Shown here: piece after piece, positions 1 through 18,500 of the stretch
Numbering within the stretch: position 1 is the first letter of the stretch
How the letters are laid out: each line of letters begins with the position of its first letter
Assembly (NCBI RefSeq): GCF_016859285.1
Contig: NC_053417.1
Span: forward strand, 25,925,206 to 25,989,205
From: Xiphias gladius
Taxonomy: Eukaryota; Chordata; Actinopteri; Istiophoriformes; Xiphiidae
Length of the DNA stretch: 64,000 bases
Direction: 5' to 3'
Program-made: the position numbers and the translations under genes
The notes under the pieces: generated by a model
The model's input: the letters and a program-made list of their open reading frames with translations, nothing else
Told to the model about the DNA's origin: nothing
The model's database searches: none

Positions 1-761
1 ACGCTTCTTTTAAGGGCTTTTGCTGCCACGGAGGAAATAAATTCGTAACAAGTAAACACAAATATCTTCAAAAAGTCTTTTTTTTCCAAAACATTTGTTG
101 TTAAAATGGTTGTCTTATAGTCAGGCTTAATTTTTTAATTCAAACCTTCAATAACTGATTATTTTGGCCACTTTGGGGTAGCAGAAACAAGTTGTGAACC
201 CAGCATTGACATACCGTATCGTCAGCTTTTTAAGTTAATATGGCGAAGCTGTTAGAAAAACAGTTACTTTTGTACACGTCCTGCAGTTGTGGAACAACAT
301 TAGCATTCAGTTGGAGTCGCGTTTCTCGTTACCTTGGTAACATTAGTCCAGTGCTCACTGTTTTAGCTCCTTTTTTGGTCTCCACCACCTCCTGGGGGAA
401 ATACCTGGCTCTTTGTCCGCTAAATGCTCAACCATGGTCACCGGCTTGTCGCCAGCTGTGTCTGTCTGCTGTTTGGTGCTGAGCAGGTGGTGGACAGGGG
501 GTTTTTAGAGCTTTTTAGCTAAAAATGACACCATGAGATCAGTGAGAGTGAACCAGAAGAGTAAAGGTGCAGGCCAGACAGATAGAATGAATCAGCTGAA
601 TCTCTGAAGCCCAGCAAAGCTGAGGGGAGCTACAGATTCAGGCGATGCAGTGAGCCCTTTCGTATTGTCATATTCATTTTCACATCGTCATTGATGCCTT
701 GTTACTGTAAATATATTGATTATAGCTGTTTTTAAAGTTTGCGTTTGCGTTTGTCTGGCAG
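1..761 (+). other. Probable intron of the upstream bMERB gene
   Basis: This stretch ends in a splice acceptor (TCTGGCAG, ending at 761) feeding the terminal coding exon that follows. I saw no other convincing exon, repeat family or promoter here. The open frame at 240-482 has no recognisable domain and its composition resembles non-coding DNA. Confidence 0.5.
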
Positions 762-955
762 AGAAGACACAGGAGCAGCAGGCAGAAGAAGATCGAGTCC
801 TTCAACAGATGATCGAGGTGGTGGACATGAGGGACTCTCTGGTGTCATTTCTGGAAGAGAAGAGGCTGAAGGAGATAAGCGAGGAGCAAGCGGCCTTTTC
901 CATTATGGAGGCCAAACGGCACTCGAAGGCAGGAGCTCAGGTTCACTGGGCATAA
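762..955 (+). CDS. mical1: bMERB-domain protein, C-terminal exon (probably MICAL1)
   Basis: This is the last coding exon, running from an acceptor at 761 to a TAA stop at 953-955. It encodes about 64 residues that are highly charged and helical, with MIEVVDMRDSLVSFLEEKRL in the middle and QVHWA at the end. That pattern is the third helix of a bMERB (bivalent Mical/EHBP Rab-binding) domain, which binds Rab8/10/35-type GTPases and in MICAL proteins also holds the enzyme autoinhibited. MICAL1 is a flavoprotein monooxygenase that oxidises actin methionines. I favour MICAL1 because the chain ends a few residues after the helix in a Trp-containing tail, whereas MICALL and EHBP1 tails differ. The rest of the gene lies to the left of the window. 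The bMERB assignment is fairly firm; the paralogue name is a best guess from memory of the family. Confidence 0.6.
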
Positions 956-961
956 GGCTTT

Positions 962-962
<1 letters not shown>

Positions 963-1025
<63 letters not shown>
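963..1025 (+). repeat. (CA)n microsatellite in the 3' UTR
   Basis: An uninterrupted AC dinucleotide tract of about 63 bp starts 8 bp after the upstream gene's stop codon, so it should be transcribed at the head of the 3' UTR. Confidence 0.95.
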
Positions 1026-1028
<3 letters not shown>

Positions 1029-2373
1029 TGTACTCAGCATGAACCTGTATGTACTGCAAAGTAGGTGCTCTCACATCTACTGTATGTGAGACTTGCTGCT
1101 TTCAGACTTTAAGGAACCTGAAACTAAACTTTTGCAAAAGCCAAAGATGATACAGCATCGTTGTGGAGGGTCACCCACCACAAGCGGTCCCTCTGCAATT
1201 AGGATAAGGAGTTCAGGCTTATGGGGAGAGAGGCAGAATGAATATCAGTTGCAACGGAGCCCCTAGAGGGAGACATAAACCTGGAGATCTGAGGCTTTGA
1301 GTTGACGTGTCCAACAAGCTCAGGCTAAGAACCTGCCTGCTGCGATAGCGGAGTCACAGCAACAGACCCCATATGAAAAAGGATCTTTAGTGTCTGCTGC
1401 ACCGTTGAACAACCACCACAGCACAGCAGATAATCACTGCCCAGCCCTGGACTTGGCCTGGTTTGGTGTCAGAGACATGTGACTCGAGTGCAAAGCAGCA
1501 TAAAATTTACAGCAGTGGGAAACCTGCAGTAGCTGGCTTTGATAAATCGAAGCTGAAAACACAGGATGTTTGGGGTTTTTGAAAATAGTTTGAAATTCAT
1601 GTTGATTATACTAGTGTCATCATGAAGAAGAAATCCTATTGTACACAAAGATATAATATAAAGGAACATATCATAATTTTATGTTTGATATTTGTACACT
1701 GAATAGAAATATGATGGAGGTTAAAAACATTAGTAGTTAAAATATTAAAAAATATTATAGTAACATTTGGTTATTGATTATTTTTGTTTCTTATCCAGTT
1801 TTGAGTTCTGAATGTTAATGCATTTTGTAGCACTTCCTGCTGTTCACCGTCTCCTTTCTTGGTAGCATGTTGGAAAGTTAATCTCAGGGGTTGACAGTTC
1901 AGTCCTCTTGGATCAGAGTTAGGGGTTTTCACTGATGGCCTTCAACAGTCGGCTGCTTCTCAAGTGGTGGCGTCTAATACGAGCACAGGGGATTTGGGGT
2001 GAATGAGGGAGAGAGAGAGAGACTAAACTGGACTGCTTCATCTATTTTTAAATGTTAACCATTTATCATTTGCAGGCATTCCTATTCGTGTGCTGGCAGA
2101 ATAGCCCAAATCGAGATAAAGGCCCGTTTGTTGTTAGTGAAAAGGAGCTTTATGTTGTATGTTCATTGTTCTGCTGCCATTTTGTGCCACCTGGGCAGCA
2201 CTTCACAGTACATCAAATAAAGATAATGCACTTTGGTGTTTTAGTTTTTATCTTTCCGATAATACATGGAGGTCCTCGGAGGTGCTGTAGCCGCATAAAG
2301 GGTTTTTGGTGAATACCTGTCCCTCTAGATTGAAACGGTAAGACACCAACACTGGAGAAACCCCTCCGCTGAT

Positions 2374-2560
2374 CAGAGGTGGAAGAAGTACTCAGATCGT
2401 TTACTTGAATAAAAGTAGCAATACCACGACGTAATAATATCCCACTACAAGTAAAACTCATTTTTAATTTTACTGATGTAAAAGTTTAGTAGTAATGTCA
2501 GCAAAAATGTACTTGAAGTATCAAAAGTGAAAGTACTCTTTAAACAAAATGACCCCATTC
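2374..2560 (+). mobile_element. hAT-like non-autonomous transposon, left-end fragment
   Basis: The stretch begins CAGAGGTGGAAGAAGTACTC, the terminal sequence of a hAT-type family that recurs in this window (see 53227-53950), and continues with the family's TACTTGAAGTATCAAAAGT-like interior. No matching right end with a target duplication was found nearby. Confidence 0.65.
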
Positions 2561-2711
2561 AGTGTTATATTGTTATTCATCATATATGGGTTTACTGTCC
2601 ACAGGATTGGTGATAGCTCTTGCTATCCACGCATCTGAGTGCCCTTGAGCATGAAACAACTCCAAATTGCTTGGGCCTTTGCCTTGTATGTTAGCTTACT
2701 GCCATTGGCGT

Positions 2712-2715
<4 letters not shown>

Positions 2716-2796
<81 letters not shown>

Positions 2797-2829
2797 TGTG
2801 TGTGTGTGTGTGTGTGAGTGTGTGTGTGT
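2716..2829 (+). repeat. (TG)n microsatellite
   Basis: A TG tract of more than 100 bp with a few GAGTG interruptions near its right end. The open frames across it on both strands (poly Cys-Val and poly His-Thr) are artefacts of the repeat. Confidence 0.95.
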
Positions 2830-4189
2830 TTGAGTGAGAGTTAGAGAATTGGAGAGCGAAAGGCAAATTTTCAGGTACTTTGGATAAAAGCACTATATAA
2901 ACTCAGTGCAGTCCATTTACAGTCATAATATTGGACTGTTATTATTGATGCATTAATCTATAAGCATTTAAATGTTGGGGATCGATATTGAGCTAATGCA
3001 CACTTCTTTCTGTTCAGGTACAATAATAAGACAGATAAAAAACATCAGTTCATTCATTTAAGTGTTTACGCTTAGACAAGAAATGCCTATCAAATTGTTA
3101 ATAGCACACAAGAAGATTTTAAGATGCTATATAAAAGCAAACATATGCGCTTTTACTGATTATATCCTAACAATGTTCAGAATTGGATGATATGTCGGAT
3201 GTACTTCAGCAACTTACTTTTTTTTTTTTTTTTTTTTTTTCAAAGGGCTATTTTAGAAAATAACCCTTCAAATACAAAACAAGAAGAAGCTCCATGCGTG
3301 GGCACCATCACAGCAGCCAAATAGAGCAGTGCTAATTGTTTTAAGCTCAGAAATAGCCTAATGTTTCACAAAAGCCCTGTTTGTTGACTGACTGTAAATA
3401 TTTGTCAGACCTAGTGATCTCGCGGCGGAAGCCCGTGTGGAGGATGAGCACTATCCCTGGATGAAAGGTGAATAATTACAGCAAGACTGCCCACACGCTT
3501 AAAAATCGCTTTTTGTTCTAAGAAAAACCTTTCACAAAAACACGAACAGTGATTAATTACTTTATATAAATTTTTTTTTTTGTTATTTGTTTACCGTGTT
3601 CAAGTGTCCAACAGGGGTCAGTAGTTTCAATTCAAGCACCGATTTAGATTTAAATCTCCGGTTATGTGAGCAATTAAGAGATTTAGCGCCGGTCTAATTA
3701 ATTTATGTAACACTTCACACGCCAAAATAACTCACTATTGTCTTCAACGGGTTTTTAATCCTGATGACCTTTGCTGAATCATGTAACGAAGGCCTGAAGG
3801 TGCGACGAGTATAAAAGGCCTCCGATGTCTCAGTTACCACCCAGGCTACATGAGGCACCCAACGTTTACCTGATCCCTTCAGGCTAATCCCGCTGACCGT
3901 TAACTTAGTCGCAGTGGATCTTAAGAGCCTGAGGCGGGGTCAATTTCTTTCCTCTGAGGGGAATGGACAGCTTTGTTTTACACCGTTTTATTGACACGGC
4001 TGAAGCTGGAGTCTTGGCTACACCCCCCCACCCCAACCCGACAGGGGTTGGAAAGTTCAAACTGATCCCGTTGTCGTCTCTTGTGAGCTTGTGGATGATG
4101 TAACGTCCACACGAGTCAGGCCTGGTGTCAGTGTTTCATCAAGCGCTATAGACGCAGTACTGTAGTATAAGGCACGGGGTTGGGAAGAA

Positions 4190-4860
4190 ACATTCACGTC
4201 CCTTTACTGCAGTAAAAGCGTCAGTACCCTAATATATCTAAGAGTCCCTCATTCCGAAATGTATTTTAAAGGAAAAGTACGTGTATTGGTTGGGCAGAAT
4301 GGCCCCTTTCCATTCTGTTGGTAAGTAGCATTTTACTGCTGTGGTTGGCAGTGAGCATTTACTGTCGAGCAGTGTATTCTGAAGCACAGACATTTCTGTC
4401 CTCATTTGAGTCATTCCGAAAACCCTCACTTGAGAGCCTGCCGGTGCACTAACGATATATCGGCCCTGATGTTTGATAAATCAACTGGCTGAGACGCGTT
4501 CCGGAAATGGTTTTTCTGTATCTTGAAACGAGAAAGAACAACGCAGGTTGTAAAACTTGAAACGGGTCCATGTGCAGTGAAAGTAGGTTGGAATCATCTT
4601 CGAGCTCTAGCAGATTTTTTTTTTTTTTTTCAGAGAAAAATACGGCTTGAAGGACTCATTCTGTGTTTTATATGTAAAATCGTAATCTGCAAAGTAGTAA
4701 CTCCAGCCCTCAGATACACGTAGTGGAGTAAAAAGAACAATATTTCTCTCGGAAATGTAGTAGGAGTAGAAGTAGAAGTAGTACGAGTACCTCACTACTG
4801 AGAAGTAAATGTACTACTTATATTACTTAAATACATTACTTCCCACCACAGATCACCGAA
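4190..4860. mobile_element. Degraded hAT-like repeat pieces
   Basis: Pieces resemble the interior and an outer end of the same hAT-like family: a CTGCAGTAAAAG segment, a GCAGAATGGCCCCTTTCC segment, and a final TTACTTCCCACCACAG. Order and ends are too decayed to define one insertion. Confidence 0.45.
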
Positions 4861-6179
4861 TGCGTCTGCCTCCACGTTTTCATGACAACTGAGCATCTGA
4901 CTCCGTAGGGGACCTGTGATGTGCTGTCATGGTGGCCCAGCTGTCTCGCGGGACCACTCTGCGCTGGTAGATTTTAATCAGACAGATGTTTTTGATCTAC
5001 TCCTGAAAACACGGAAGTCACACGCTTAGTTACTCGGGGGGGAACTTAAACACGCGTTTCATTTTTTTCATTTTCCCCAGTTAAGTCAGGAGTTGTACAG
5101 AGAGAAGTGCTGAGACTCGTTTTTAAAACAGTAATTTTTTCTTTTTTCTCTTTTTTCTTTGCACCTAATAATAATAATAATATGACCACATGATGATATA
5201 ATCCTGTGAGATGATATAGATTTGTCACACTGATCATAAGGAGGTATCTTTTCCTGTTATACTGTATCTCTGGGTGTATGAGACCATTGTGGACAAATCA
5301 GCAGCACTACTTTGTAGAAATGTTCTATTTTATTTTATTATTATTTTTTTTAAACTCTATTTTTATTGCGTTTTAAGCCGGTAGAAAAACGCAGCTCTTT
5401 ACATGTGAGACGATACAAAATGTGAAAGAAAAATATTGCATTTTGTATCTTTTTTTTTTTTTCAATGTGATGAAAGCACCTTCAACCGTCAGGTGTGTTC
5501 AGTTCACTGGATTTTGCCCAAAATAGATTTGTTGTCTCGTAAATTTGTCCGGTAGAGAGCGAGACTCGATTTCTTAGAAACGGTACAATATCACAATACT
5601 CGCGCACGTCACGATATCTGATTACAGGCAATTCACTGCGATACACGGTTTTATCCATATCGCCGTCTCTTAAGACCCTGATGCAACTGGTTCTACCGGG
5701 GACGAAGCTGTTTGACATTTTGGTGTCTAATGTGACACAATGCAGATAAAACAAAAGGAAAAAAAAAATATCCTGCTGTAGCTTTAGATTGACGGGGGGG
5801 AGGTTACTCCACTGTAAAGTTAAACAGTAAAACAGACGGTTGGATACAGTCTAGTGTTCATAATATCACCGAATTCTACATTTAGATATTCTTTATATTT
5901 AATCCTGGGGTGATAGCAGAGATTATACAAGCCAAGTGCTATTCTTTCTTTTTCTTTTCTTTTTCTTTTTGAACAACTGCTCTTCAGCGCCGCTCAAACA
6001 CCCTCTGACCGCAGCTGGTGAGGAACTCTGACCGGGCGACCGCGCTGCTCCAGCGCCGTTTAACATCCACCGGTCGGAGCTGAACACTCTCGTTGCAGAG
6101 GCTGTTGTTTTGCCGGAGGCGTGACGCCTTCTGGTCCTGGAGCTTTGTGGCTGGTGTAGATTTGCGTGGCACAAGCAGG

Positions 6180-6181
<2 letters not shown>

Positions 6182-6221
<40 letters not shown>
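6182..6221 (+). repeat. (TG)n microsatellite
   Basis: A perfect TG tract of about 40 bp inside a moderately CpG-rich, gene-free patch. Confidence 0.95.
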
Positions 6222-6224
<3 letters not shown>

Positions 6225-7306
6225 AGGTCAACCGTGGCACCGACGAGACCCGTGCCGCTGTCGGTGTGGCGGCGTGATGGCTCTTTGTGCCGCAGGTGAA
6301 ACGGACCCCTCTCCCGGGTCAATGCGTGAGCCTGTTAGAGGCCGCAGTTTGCACGGCCGCATGCCCGGAGCCTAATCCTGCAGCGGCGTCGGTACAAGCA
6401 TCGCGGCCCCGTTAGCCAGGTGTAAAAACTCCCGCCGAAGCCACGTGAGCGCCAGTTTCCCCCAATACATCTCCCGCGTCTGTCGAGGGAACCCCTTCAT
6501 ACTAGTGCATCCTTTTCACCAACGGTTTTGTCGGATGTAATAGATTCTGCAGTGGAATCAGTCCCGTAATGAAGACGAACAGATCGTTAACAAGCTTTTT
6601 CGTAAGAACAGCCTTTGGGTTGCCAGGTTGGGAAGCCTGGCTCATCAGGGGAACCACTGCAGATCTGATGGATGACCGTAAGAAATCTTTCTCTCTTAAT
6701 GCACAGAGGATAAACACGATCAAAAATGCATTTTCACAGCCTTATTCATACATTGGCTAATAACTGATCTTTAAATCATTGGTAAATGGTTTATTACAGT
6801 ACCTTTCCCTCCGGGAAGTTTTCTTGTTTGTTTTTTTTGGTTCTGTCTTTCAACACTGAATCAAAGTAGGTGTGGCTTTTCTGACACTGATCAACAGAGG
6901 GAAAATAAAAGAAAAAAAGACTTGAAACACCCCCCCCCCCCTTGATGAGACGCAGCGCAGCATCACTGGTGCAGCCTCTGGGTTTCAGAACAGAATGAGT
7001 TCATAGAGGGGAGTCGGGGCCTCGATTGCTGCAGAAAGCACAAACCAATTACTGGGGGGGCTCATACTTGCCCCAAGGAGTATGTAGTATTTTATAATGA
7101 TGATTAATTTTGATCACTTTTCTCGAAACCTGTTTTTAGTTCGACATTAAATGGTCTTGTTCTGTTGATACGTTTCAAAAGGGCCACATTAAATGTAAAA
7201 ACTATAAAAATCCTGCGAAACTTCCAGGGGGAGTGAATGAAATCGGCCGCTGGTTACAACCTCGAAACCCTCGATAAACGGCGCATCTGTCAGAAACTGC
7301 TGCCCC

Positions 7307-7320
7307 GTCGCCATGGCAAC
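7307..7320 (+). promoter_or_regulatory. RFX X-box motif
   Basis: GTCGCCATGGCAAC fits the RFX-family X-box consensus with both half sites and a 2-bp spacer. It sits at the left edge of the CpG-rich block before camk1g. RFX factors control ciliary and some neuronal genes; occupancy here is inference. Confidence 0.55.
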
Positions 7321-7520
7321 GTCCGCAGACGTTATCCCGAGCGCCGCATCTCTCCGCTCGCCGTGAGTTTCAAAATGGGGGCGCCGGTGCCTGGGGAGCC
7401 GTCTCGAGGCGGTCCCGTTGCCCTCCGGTGGGCCCGCGCCTCTCTGCGCAGGACGCGCCCGTTCTCTGCACAAACCCTGCAGCTGTGTGGAAAGATGAAT
7501 GATGCCGCAGTCGAAACCGG

Positions 7521-7584
7521 GCGGCGGCGGCGGCGGCAGCGGCAGCGGCAGCGGCGCCAGCGGCGGCAGCGGCAGCAGCGGCCG
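7521..7584 (+). repeat. Interrupted CGG/CAG-type trinucleotide tract
   Basis: A run of GGC, GGCAGC and CGGCAG units inside the CpG-rich block. It lies in a short upstream open frame (ATG 7497, stop 7597-7599) that would encode an Arg/Gln-rich peptide; the other strand gives poly-Ala. It probably lies in a 5' UTR or promoter. Confidence 0.8.
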
Positions 7585-7649
7585 AAGCCTGCGCCTTAAG
7601 TCTCAATGAGCACCTGCGAGACCGCCAGCCCCTCCCCGCGGCTCTCTCC

Positions 7650-7773
7650 ATGGATGTAATCTCCGACTTGTCAACAGGTATTTGCGAGGTCCCAGACAAA
7701 GTAATCTGTCCAGACCTCGGCGAGCTTCTGGCAGGAGAGTCGGAGCAGAGCTGCTACGGCGCAGAGTCTCCAG
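7650..7773 (+). other. Candidate upstream exon of camk1g, in frame
   Basis: An ATG at 7650 opens a frame that reaches a strong donor, CCAG|GTAAGTC, after 41 codons plus one base. Spliced to the camk1g acceptor at 9698/9699, the frame stays open for 9 more codons and enters the known kinase start at 9725. The predicted extension is acidic with several Cys residues, starting MDVISDLSTGICEVP. I do not recognise it. It may be a real alternative N-terminus or just an open 5' UTR, since G+C-rich DNA has few stops. Confidence 0.4.
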
Positions 7774-9724
7774 GTAAGTCCCAGTCAGTGTGCTGGTGGA
7801 CGGACCTCCTCTGTTCATGGGCATTACCGGGATCTGGACGCCTCGAAACCGCCTTTGTTCCGAATTTGTGGAGCCGCGGCTTCGGCGACTGCGTTTTTCA
7901 GCCGGGACTCGTCGGGCAGGGGGCCACCGCTGCCTGATCCGTATTCTGCCAGTAAATGGGGTAGTCTTGAGTGATCCGAGTTGAGACCCGGCATCATGAG
8001 TCATGTTATGATTCCGAACCTGCTTGTGTGTGGTAGCGTTCTTGCCCAGCCGCGGGGGCCGAGTGGCTCAAGCCGGTACCGGATATCTGATCGCTCGCCT
8101 TTTATTTTATTTTTGTTTTTTGTTTTGTGTTTTGTTTTGGTTTGGTTTTTTGCCGCAGAGTGATCTCTCTCCCCCCGGCGGATGCCGCAGCCGACTTGGT
8201 CCCGCTTTGTGGGAGGAGAGTGGGGGGGAAAGGGGGCTGCGCGACGCCGGCCGCACGCAGCGTCCCCGTGCTTTGTCGACAGGTGTTTTTTTGCGCCAGT
8301 GCAAAGATGTGCGGCTCCAGGTACGAGACGGTACTGTCACACGACCTGCTCCGCTGAGAAGGGATCTCAAAAAGACCACTCTCGCCCGACTGGGACCTGG
8401 ATCACCGCACTGCAGGTTTCGACAGTGCAAACCGGTTTTGCATCGCTGCGCTGTTTGGGGTTCGGACGCATTCTCCGCGCGAGAGCAACGTGCCAGAAAC
8501 GGCCTGTGCACCAGCGGTCCTCTGCTGCCCCAGGGAAGCCTGAGCGAACGATAGGGAAAGAAAAAGTTCAGACCCGCAGAGCTCGTCAGTGCGTGAACAG
8601 ACGTTGTCCCGGTGAGTTGTCTCAGAGACGCATTGCTATATGAACGTCAGGTCGTACAGTGAACGCATTGCGCTGTAACGTTTGCGTTGATGTGGATGTG
8701 CATGAACCGGACAACACGAGAGGGAAGAAAATGAAAGTGGGACTGGCTGAAAACCCTTTTTCCCCTTTTCTTTATCTCTATCTGCTTCTGCTGGCTGTTC
8801 CATAACTACAGACCCTTTATTCCAGACTTTTATTCTGCATCAGAAGTTACTTGTCTGAGGCTCCTCTCCAGTATTCACGGCCGTGACAAGGTCAGGTCTC
8901 CGGATGAAGAGTTACTAATCCCTTATATAAGAGAATAGAGGGCAGGAAACCGAACTGGGTAACCTGCTCATTTAAAGCGTTTCTAATCCTTCTCAGTACA
9001 TTGACTTATGTTGGACGAGTCATTCTCTTCAGTATTTAAGCAAAGGCGACCATTTCGCGCAACATCAGGGCTGAATATCACGGTATGATCATCAGAGCTG
9101 CGCGGGAAGTATTTCAATAAATTCAGAGTTTAACGTTATTGTTGTTGTTGTTGTTGGACAACAGCTTTGATGATTTGTTCATTTCCGAATAGACATTTTC
9201 AGACCAGTGCAGAAGCAAATGAAGGCCACAGATCTCTCGTGTCTGACAGGTTATGGCTCAGCCTCGTGTGCACACATCGGTACCGCACAGGTATCTGTCG
9301 ACCCTGGCACGGCGCGGGCCTGGCCCTGGCACGGCGCTGTCGTGCGCCTTCCCGTGCGCTAGTTACAGCACAGATTAGTGCGCTAACCTCTTGTCTGCCA
9401 GACATAAAGACTCGTGTCCGGTTCAACCCCCCCCCCCCGCCGACGGTCTGAGAGGCGCGGTAGACAGGGCCAACCGTCCCACCGGCCTCGCCATGACTCG
9501 CCGGTAATCCACACGGGAACTTCCCGTTTATGGTGCCGCGGGAGTGTGGACGCTGAGCGCGGTGCGCTGCCGCTTTGCCCGAGAACCGCACGCAGAAGTC
9601 CCGCGACCCTACGGGAACTGGGGGGGAACCGCGTGGAACTCAGTGGCGTTCAGTGACATCTGTTCTTGTGTCTTCCCTCTCCCCCTCGCCTCTGAAAGAA
9701 ATCTCCGGTGAAGCGTCCGCAGAC

Positions 9725-16565
<6,841 letters not shown>

Positions 16566-16732
16566 AGGCTGCATGAAGTTTACACGGAAAAAAGACTTTT
16601 GCTTGGTAGGTTCTTGTAAAGCATTTGCATACGTATTAGAATCAAATACAGTATAGTAGAAGTAATAATTGCATTTGAATTACAACTTTATTAAACAAGT
16701 GTACAAATCCATTCAACTTCTAGAGGGTTACA

Positions 16733-16823
16733 CTTGTAAATGCAAAATAGGGGGACTTAAAGAGTTCCGTCCCCCTATTTTGCATTTATAAGCAGTATAA
16801 TGTGTTTATAACACATTATACTG
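16733..16823 (+). repeat. Tandem pair of inverted repeats in the camk1g 3' UTR
   Basis: Two foldbacks lie side by side. The first has 24-bp arms (16733-16756 and 16769-16792, one mismatch) around a 12-bp loop. The second has perfect 13-bp arms (16793-16805 and 16811-16823) around a 5-bp loop. They start about 170 bp past the stop codon and should form strong RNA hairpins if transcribed. They may be the core of a small foldback transposon. Confidence 0.85.
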
Positions 16824-18476
16824 TAATTGTAAGCAGATATAAGTGTTTATTTATGTATTTGTCATATATACCCGTATATATATATATATATTTATATATA
16901 TACTTGTATATATACTTGTACTTATATGTTTGCTGAACTTTTGTATATTAGTATAAATTAAATATAGGCTAAATAAGGGGATGTAAAGTAAAGTGTTATC
17001 GCGTAACTTTTTAAAATATTTGCAATGTATCAGGACACACATCAAATCGCTTTAGCATATTGTAGAATAAATCAATTATGGCTGCTTTGCATTCATTGTA
17101 AAAAAGTATTACCATATACAGTATTCTGCTCATATTTTACGCATAGTACGTATGAATTCACAGTCAGTATAAAGTATTTTATAAAATAGTCTTGAAGAAA
17201 ATAGCCATCTTCTATAGTTGGCAGCTTCCAGCTGAAAAGCAGTCTAATCAGCCAGAGTAACTCAACCCAACTCTTTGTGGGCGTGCAGGGCCTTTAATTC
17301 CAGTTTGACAGTGTAATGTATTCCAGTATATGTTTGCTCCATAGGGGAATATCAGTCGTAACAGCCTGATTTCTTAGACAATAACACGGGGATGAATAAA
17401 GAAAATACCCAGATCTTACTGTTCATGCTTTGTTCACCTTGCATGGCACTACAGACCAGCGTGTCTCACTCTGAGTGTGTTTCTGCCCCCTGCAGGTCAG
17501 TGTTGCTATGCTGACTCGGCATGCAGCTGTTTTGTGTCAGCAACTCCCCCCGGTACTGAGAATGAGAAGTGGCTGATCCTCGGACAGACCCGAATGGGTC
17601 CGCCAGGTCCACGCGCAGTCTGTGGGACATTTATATTTTGGAAAGAGTGCCTATAAAGCTTCCTGACAACCACATCGAAGCACACACACACACACACACA
17701 TTCAGATGCACAAGGCTCACTTCGATTCAGATGTACAGGGTAGACTTCTGTTAAATACGATATATTTCAGACAGTATTTAGAGGGTTGTCTCTCAGCGAA
17801 GGGGATGTGATGGGCTCACTTGAATGTTCTTCCCAATTCATGGTGAAACAGTCCCTGACCCCTGATGTCATGAAGGCTTATTTCACAATTCATGACTTTT
17901 GATCAGGTTCATTGGAGCTCTTATTGTCCAGGCTTACGGAATTGCAGTTACATGTCACTAAATAAAATATTCACAGCGCAATAAGACGACTTGTTCGCCA
18001 TCATGCGCAAAGCATTTTCCTATAGCTAACTTGCATTTGTAAGCACACACAGTAGAATAGAAAACCTGCATGCTTACTGCTTCAGATGAGCCATTCTGGT
18101 AACATTTATTCCTGTAAAGTTGTGTTCTGTTTCATTTTTTCAAAAGTGTTTGCTTCTTTTGTAAAAAAAAAAAAAAAAAAATAAAAAAGACCTACACAGA
18201 AATGAGTTAATAAAAAAACCAAACATACATAATATGTATTCAAACTGACAAATCATTAACAGTGTAAATGCCACAAGTATATCCCTAACTTGCCAACTCA
18301 TAGTTCTCACATGCCATCAACCTGCTAGAATATAAAAAGCCATTTCTATTTACTGTAATAGACGTTTCTTTACTTCCTGTAAGTGGTTCATTCCGGACAG
18401 TCTGCTTTTCGTCTCTGCAGCCGCATGTGACTTTGTATTGATGCATTCAACAGAAATCGATCCCTGTATGCTCATA

Positions 18477-18482
18477 AATAAA
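18477..18482 (+). terminator. Candidate polyadenylation signal of camk1g
   Basis: AATAAA about 1.9 kb after the camk1g stop. It is followed by a T-rich stretch near 18541. Earlier AATAAA sites could also serve. Confidence 0.4.
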
Positions 18483-18500
18483 GCCTGTGCAGAGTTTGCA

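Larger units (their letters stand above)
956..7240. other. Repeat-rich intergenic region
   Basis: No gene is supported here. The start should be the 3' UTR of the bMERB gene. The rest holds a long TG microsatellite, T tracts, hAT-like fragments around 2374-2560 and 4190-4860, and a modestly CpG-rich patch at about 5980-6490 that contains a second TG tract. Open frames in the patch have no family resemblance. Confidence 0.6.
7241..8650 (+). promoter_or_regulatory. CpG-rich promoter region, likely for camk1g
   Basis: The stretch is clearly richer in G+C and CpG than its flanks. It holds an RFX-type X-box, a CGG/CAG-rich tract, and good splice donors at 7774 (CCAG|GTAAGTC) and 8612 (CCCG|GTGAGTTG). 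The first coding exon of camk1g begins with untranslated bases after an acceptor at 9698, so an upstream first exon must exist and this block is the natural place for it. The exact transcription start cannot be read from sequence. Confidence 0.6.
16566..18500 (+). other. Likely 3' UTR of camk1g
   Basis: Non-coding, A+T-rich sequence after the stop with several AATAAA sites (near 17074, 17395, 17961 and 18477). It holds the foldback pair, an AT tract near 16875-16920 and a short CA tract at 17682-17700. Which poly(A) site is used cannot be told from sequence. Confidence 0.55.

Noticed and set aside
2639-2893. Open frames on both strands across the TG tract
   Set aside because: They encode only Cys-Val or His-Thr repeats, produced by the microsatellite.
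7370-8643. Several overlapping open frames of 95-176 codons on both strands in the CpG-rich block
   Set aside because: G+C-rich DNA has few stops in any frame. None shows a known domain. Only the in-frame 7650-7773 piece fits a splice junction, and it is reported as tentative.
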